Assembly (NCBI RefSeq): GCF_000372725.1
Contig: NW_005197648.1
Coordinates: 609,654 to 673,653, forward strand
Source of the DNA: Emiliania huxleyi CCMP1516
Taxonomy: Eukaryota > Haptophyta > Isochrysidales > Noelaerhabdaceae
DNA: 64,000 nucleotides
Direction of reading: 5' to 3'
Shown here in pieces: positions 59,884 through 64,000 of the stretch. Positions within the stretch are counted from its first letter, which is position 1, and each line of letters opens with the position of its first letter. The translations under genes and the position numbers were made by a program. Below the pieces are notes generated by a model that searched no databases, had not been told where the DNA came from, and worked only from the letters and a program-made list of their open reading frames with translations.

Positions 59884-61452
59884 ATGCCGCCGTACGCGCG
59901 CCTGCAGGACGAGGACGAGGCGCCTCCGCCGCCTCCTCCTCCACCTCCGCCCGAGGAGGAGCTCCCGTCGGACGCGTCCATCTCGGTGCGCCTCGCCCAC
60001 GAGTCGGCGCGCGAGCTCGAGATGCGCGGCCGCTTCCAGCTGGCGGCAGAGGTGCTGGCCCGCGCACTCGCCGACGAGGCGCAGCGGATCAACCAGGGCA
60101 CGCTTCACAACCTCGATCTGACGGACGAGACGGCGGCGTACCAGAGCCGCAGCGTCTACCATGCCATGCAGGCGCAGCGGGCGCACGTGCAGGCGCTGCA
60201 CCGGCGGCGGCTCCGGCACGCGTCGCCGTGGCAGAAGCGCTCTGGCCCGGCGCTGCTGCAGTGCTGCATCGCGGGCGTCGCCCGCGGCGCCGGCGACGAG
60301 ATGCCGACCCCGCGCCGCACGCTCGAGGACCTCGCGAGCCGGTGGCACCTCCCGCCGGCGCAGGTGGAGGAGCTGTGGCGCGAGTTTGTCGAGGCGAGGG
60401 AGGCGCTGCCGCGCGGAGAGGTCTGCCTCACGGACCCGACGCCCCGCGCCGCCCCGCGCCCCACAGGCGGCGGCAGGCGAGTACACGCTGCGACTCGGCC
60501 GCGCCACTGCTGCCGGCCTGCCGCAGAGGGCTGGACGGTGGCTTGTGACTTGCCAAACACATGTCCTGCAGGCCGCGCCAAGGCGACCGTGCTGCGGCAC
60601 GTCGCTCCCGAGGTGCAGCAGGCGACCTGGTCGCTGGTGCTGCTCGACGCCGCGGCGAACGACCTCGTCGACGACAGCGACGGCGAGGGCGGCGCAGGAG
60701 GGCTCAACTTTGAGGAGCCGGCCGCCGGCCGCCGCCCCGCACCACGCCCTTCTGCCTCTGCGCTCCGCCACGCCTTCCGCGCCGCCGCCACCGTACGGCC
60801 ACCTCCACCCGCCTCCGCCTCCGCCTCCGCAGGAGTGGCTCGTCTTCCGCAACTTCGAGGCCGCCTCGCCTCGCCCGCCCTTGGCCACCTCCCCGGCCCT
60901 GGTCCCCAGCAGGCAGCTGGTGTAGCAGGCAGCTGGTGTCCCTCCGTAGGACGCCGAGACGCTCGAGGAGCAGTTTCGCTTCCTGTGGGCGCTGTACGAC
61001 CGCGACGGCGCCACGCACTCGCCCCGCACGGCCTCGGCCCCTCCCAGAGCCCCCCTCCCGCACCCCGCCCGCGCTCTGCCGTGGCCCAGGCGACGGCTTC
61101 CTGTCGCACGACGAGCTGCGCGCCGCCCTGCAGCTGCAGCGCGCGCGGCTCGGCTGGGACGACGCGTACACGCAGGCGCGCGCCGGAACGAGGGGTGGGG
61201 CGGGGCTGCTCGTGGCGGCGCAGGCCCCACGCACGCGTCGCCCCTCTGCCGCAGGGGTGGGCGGCGTACGTCCTCGATGTGGTGCCGCACGAGCCGCGAG
61301 GCATCCGCCACAAGGAGCTCTTCAGCGCGCTGCGCGACTGGTCCGAGCTGCGTCAGCTCTTCTCGGCGCGCGAGCCGTCCGAGGCGCTCCGCGAGGCGGC
61401 GCCGCGGGCGGGCGAATGGACAAAGAACGTCTTCGACCTCTTCCGGAGATGA
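59884..61452 (+). CDS. Unrecognised EF-hand protein, about 7 exons
   Basis: Exon 1 (59884-60420) codes a Pro-rich start ([20 protein letters not shown]) and a helical region (VRLAHESARELEMRGRFQLA; ASRWHLPPAQVEELWREFVE). Exon 2 is 60467-60497 and exon 3 starts at 60572, joining as GEYTLRLGRAKATVLRHVAP. Later pieces are EWLVFRNFE (from 60833), AETLEEQFRFLWALYDRDG joined across an intron to DGFLSHDELRAALQLQRARL (an EF-hand loop DRDGDGFLSHDE), and GWAAYVLDVVPHEPRGIRHK to the stop at 61452. The border after exon 3 (about 60715) is unresolved. Most donors are GC. The EF-hand suggests Ca2+ binding; the rest is unknown. Confidence 0.65.
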   Translation: MPPYARLQDEDEAPPPPPPPPPPEEELPSDASISVRLAHESARELEMRGRFQLAAEVLARALADEAQRINQGTLHNLDLTDETAAYQSRSVYHAMQAQRAHVQALHRRRLRHASPWQKRSGPALLQCCIAGVARGAGDEMPTPRRTLEDLASRWHLPPAQVEELWREFVEAREALPRGEVCLTDPTPRAAPRPTGGGRRVHAATRPRHCCRPAAEGWTVACDLPNTCPAGRAKATVLRHVAPEVQQATWSLVLLDAAANDLVDDSDGEGGAGGLNFEEPAAGRRPAPRPSASALRHAFRAAATVRPPPPASASASAGVARLPQLRGRLASPALGHLPGPGPQQAAGVAGSWCPSVGRRDARGAVSLPVGAVRPRRRHALAPHGLGPSQSPPPAPRPRSAVAQATASCRTTSCAPPCSCSARGSAGTTRTRRRAPERGVGRGCSWRRRPHARVAPLPQGWAAYVLDVVPHEPRGIRHKELFSALRDWSELRQLFSAREPSEALREAAPRAGEWTKNVFDLFRR

Positions 61453-62926
61453 GTGCCCTTTGGGCGCGAGTCGCGCTAAGGTGCGGTGTTTTTGTGTGAG
61501 TGTGTGAGGTCGACTCTTTTATGGATTATGCACACGCGTATTATCGAGAAGGCACTCGCTCTCGCTTTCCCCTCTTCCACGCTTCCCCTTTTCCACTCTT
61601 GAGCCGCTTCCGTCGCGCTCAACTCTCCCCGACGACGGTCGGCGCTGTTGAGACACACCGGAGACATACCGCCACTCTCTCTCCCGTCAGGGGCGGGGAA
61701 CCCGCAATTTGAGATGCTGAGGGCATTTTGAGTTGCAAAAAATCAATTTAGATTGCATTTTTCAATTCAGAATGCCGAGTTGACTTTTCGCATTTCAAGA
61801 TGCACACCGCATTCCAAAGATGGTCCACGCATTCCAGGATGCGTCGACCATCCTGGAATGCGAACTGCATTCGTGAATGCGCTAGCATCTGGAGTTACCC
61901 CTTTGCATTCTAGGATGCTCCTTGCTATTTCAAGTTGCCTTCCTTAACCTGAGATGCCCAGCATTTTGGCCAATGCCGCATGTCGGCGGGGCATCGGGTA
62001 GGCTGCGGCTCGGCCTGCGCCTCGGCAGTCGTTGCCGCTGCGCAGCTGGATATGGTGGCGCACGTGACGTGGCCTGTCGTTTGCATGTTTTGCGGTGGCA
62101 GCCCATAACCGCACGAATTGTGCATGGCCCTCAGCAATCCGTGTTCGATCGGCAACGCCCGTGCCGCTGCTCTGTGTCTCGTTAGAATAGGCAATGAAAA
62201 ACGGCGCCCGCTCTCGTCGCATGTGCGCCGGTTGACATATCATGTATGTGGCTCTTTTATGGATAACAAGGAGTCTCGTTTTCAACTTTTTCTTCTTGTA
62301 TATGAGCCCGCAGCCCGCGGCTTCCTCGCGCGTTTCGCGCTCCTTAACGGTCTCTCTCTCGCCAGCCCTCAACTGTTCAGTAGAATTTGCTGCAACTGGG
62401 CAGATTCATGTGGTATCATGCTGTCCTCATCAGGTGTCTGTGCCGCAGCGTAGGCGAGACTCTAATCTCTATGCCTCGGCACCCCATCGAGGCAGCTCGC
62501 GAGGTGAAGCTTGCCAGCAAGGGTATTGTTGCCTACACCAGCAGGCAAGGGAGCACTATGGTGTGAGCCTGCCAGCACTGGTGCGCAAGCCAGATCAGTA
62601 CAGTCGTACCGGGCAGCAATGAAGCGCGTTGGGTGCCCGCGCCGGATGCAGTGCTAACGCGGCAAGCTTGGGCCGCATCAATCAGCAGATGCGTGAGGCG
62701 GTGCGGAAACCGTTGTTTCAAGGCCACCTGGTAGGCTCACTCCTTCCCATCCCAGAGGTAGAGGGCAAGGAAGGTAGTCGATACCCTCGCCACAGATGGA
62801 CATTTTCATTCAGTGTTATGTGCTACTTTCAGAAAAGAAAGAAAGAAAGAAAACAGGCAACCCAAGGGAGGGATGGGAGGACGGTACGCCGCCACCACAC
62901 AGGGATTTTAGGGGAGAAGTGTGGTG
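61453..62926. other. Intergenic region with a cluster of short palindromes and an R1 copy
   Basis: Lower GC than elsewhere. It holds the 61720-61960 GCATT/ATGC cluster and R1 at 62833-62930. ORFs near 61925-62372 (minus) and 62118-62622 (plus) have no motifs. Confidence 0.5.
61720..61960. repeat. Cluster of GCATT(N5-6)ATGC-type palindromic units
   Basis: At least eight units such as GCATTCCAGGATGC, GCATTTCAAGATGC and GCATTCTAGGATGC lie within 240 bp. GCATTCCAGGATGC and CATCCTGGAATGC form a 33-bp near-perfect hairpin around GTCGAC (about 61830-61862). Confidence 0.7.
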
Positions 62927-62930
62927 TTAG
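62833..62930 (-). repeat. Dispersed repeat family R1 (minus orientation)
   Basis: AAAGAAAGAAAGAAAACAGG, CAACCCAAGGGAGGGATGGG, AGGACGGTACGCCGCCACCA, then GGGATTTTAGGGGAGAAGTG; collinear with 44063-44150. Confidence 0.8.
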
Positions 62931-63451
62931 CCGTCGCCCACCCTCGGGCGTCTACCACTTCCTATCTCTCTCCGCAGTTTATCACCAATTCTTGCAGCGA
63001 CCTTCATGCCACCTCGCATTCTTCTCACTCTCGTCGTTCTCTCTCCTGCTGTCTCTTCCCCTGACTCATCGCTCTCCTCGGCCTCGTTCTGAGACGCCGC
63101 TGTCGTCTGCCGATCTCTTGCTCTCGCTGCTTCTCTCGCCTTTCTGCGTAACTCCGCTCTCCTCTCCGCGTATTTTGGTCCCTCGAGTTTATCGAGCATT
63201 CCTCGCGCAAGGACCACATTTCTGACTCCCACTGCGAGCATATCCCGCCCTGTCATGTCGTTGCTCAGGTCCACTCTCGTTTCGAGCACTTTCAGATACG
63301 TAGGAGGACTCTGCTGACGGGGTATTTTAAAGCCCAAGAAAGAAAGAAGCAGGATTGTAACGCCCTCCGCGCCCACGCACATTGTTTTCCGCACTTTCCG
63401 CATATTCCGCAATAGTAAACGGCAATTTGGGCAATTGTCGGAGTCTCCCAT
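62927..63451 (-). CDS. Small basic ORF, unrecognised
   Basis: 174 codons. The N-terminus has CPNC (MGDSDNCPNCRLLLRNMRKV). The middle (PPTYLKVLETRVDLSNDMTG; RNVVLARGMLDKLEGPKYAE) reads as protein, followed by a highly charged Arg/Glu tail. GC is lower than in the main genes. It abuts the R1 repeat, so it may belong to a mobile element; this is inference. Confidence 0.4.
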   Translation of the reverse strand: MGDSDNCPNCRLLLRNMRKVRKTMCVGAEGVTILLLSFLGFKIPRQQSPPTYLKVLETRVDLSNDMTGRDMLAVGVRNVVLARGMLDKLEGPKYAERRAELRRKAREAARARDRQTTAASQNEAEESDESGEETAGERTTRVRRMRGGMKVAARIGDKLRREIGSGRRPRVGDG

Positions 63452-64000
63452 TCTGTAGCGTCAAAGCGCAGCTGCCTCGTGGCTCGTGGCGCATGGTGCA
63501 TCCTGCCCGCTCCCCCGCAGCTACGCTGCTGGTGATTGATGTCGCACGCGCATGCCCACCCTCACGGCACCCACGCCATACCCGCGCGCTGACAACACAT
63601 ACCTGACATGCGCACTGCACCGACATCCAGCCAGGCTCCCGCGTCGACGTTGACGCTAACGAAGAGAGGCGCGTTGAGCCGGCGCAAGGAGCACGTCTCA
63701 CTCACACCACCACTGACGGCCTCCCACTTCTCGGCCGCAGCTTTTCACAACGTGGTACCTTCGGCTCCTCGTCGCTAGCATCATCAGCGAGTACACCCTG
63801 CCTCTCGCCGTTTGCCCTGGCGAACGTGGCCGTGCTGATTGTCTACCGCCGCGTGGCTGTGCGAGATCTAGACGTGCACACCCCGCACGCCACTCGGCTG
63901 TGCTTGCGCAGCAGACGGCGTGGGCGGCTGCGCAGGCCCCTGGCCGCGGAGGAGGAGGCTGGCCCGTCTGGCGGTGTGCTGGCGGTTGGAAGTAAGAGGG
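63452..64000. other. Window end, nothing firmly supported
   Basis: Plus-strand frames near 63740-64000 contain short hydrophobic stretches (LFTTWYLRLLVASIISEYTL; ALANVAVLIVYRRVAVRDLD) in different frames. This could be the start of a gene that continues past the edge, but no start or splice site can be fixed. Confidence 0.3.

Overview
The window is eukaryotic nuclear DNA from a GC-rich alga, most likely a haptophyte of the Emiliania/Gephyrocapsa type. The clues are a fucoxanthin-chlorophyll a/c type light-harvesting gene, plastid preproteins with a signal-peptide-like start, very short introns (about 70-160 bp), and a strong bias to GC-AG introns with donors such as GCGCGC. I placed about 40 introns by following conserved protein sequence, and about 30 of them begin with GC. 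The species is an inference; the gene calls do not depend on it. Two 100-N gaps (22521-22620 and 46174-46273) mark scaffold joins.

Layout. 0.25-7.9 kb: BRR2, the U5 snRNP helicase (minus, 11 exons). 8.9-10.3: an NTT/ATP-ADP-antiporter-like transporter (minus). 11.3-12.0: a decayed mobile-type gene. 12.1-13.0: LHCF antenna protein (plus). 13.5-15.3: a four-CBS plus PB1 protein (plus), convergent with a TMEM63/OSCA-like channel carrying an IQ motif (15.9-19.8, minus). 19.8-25.1: repeat-rich, with a TTAA-flanked MITE, an Ala/Thr repeat protein cut by a gap and a fold-back element. 25.1-25.6: CKS1. 26.4-27.3: a plastid proline-hinge protein. 28.0-30.1: a two-domain glycosyltransferase, divergent from a MINDY deubiquitinase (30.3-32.5). 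33-36: a flavin monooxygenase pseudogene, a degenerate ORF and intact ELOF1. 38.2-39.5: an unrecognised gene. 40.5-43.6: a second copy of the 11.3-kb mobile-type gene, interrupted by a palindromic MITE, next to a gag-like ORF. 44.3: a ubiquitin-like protein with a CaaX end. 45.5-47.8: PLRG1/PRP46. 48.1-49.4: an ITPK-type inositol phosphate kinase. 49.4-54.3: repeats. 54.3-56.0: a Cys-rich membrane protein and a YggT protein. 56.8-59.1: a 765-codon intronless ORF of unlike composition. 59.9-61.5: an EF-hand protein. 61.5-64: repeats and one small ORF.

Functional themes are co-occurrences, not operons. They are spliceosome catalytic activation (BRR2, PLRG1), ubiquitin signalling (MINDY, the UBL protein; both end in a CaaX box), transcription and cell-cycle housekeeping (ELOF1, CKS1), and plastid proteins (LHCF, YggT, the hinge protein).

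The most notable observation is in intron structure. Several introns start with a diverged copy of the first 20-38 bp of the exon that follows. The intron is therefore a direct repeat plus a short core, and the GC or GT donor lies inside the upstream copy. Two such introns in BRR2 share a 29-bp core in opposite orientation, and a related motif occurs in a MINDY intron. This fits recent intron gain by tandem duplication or by introner-like insertion with long target duplications.
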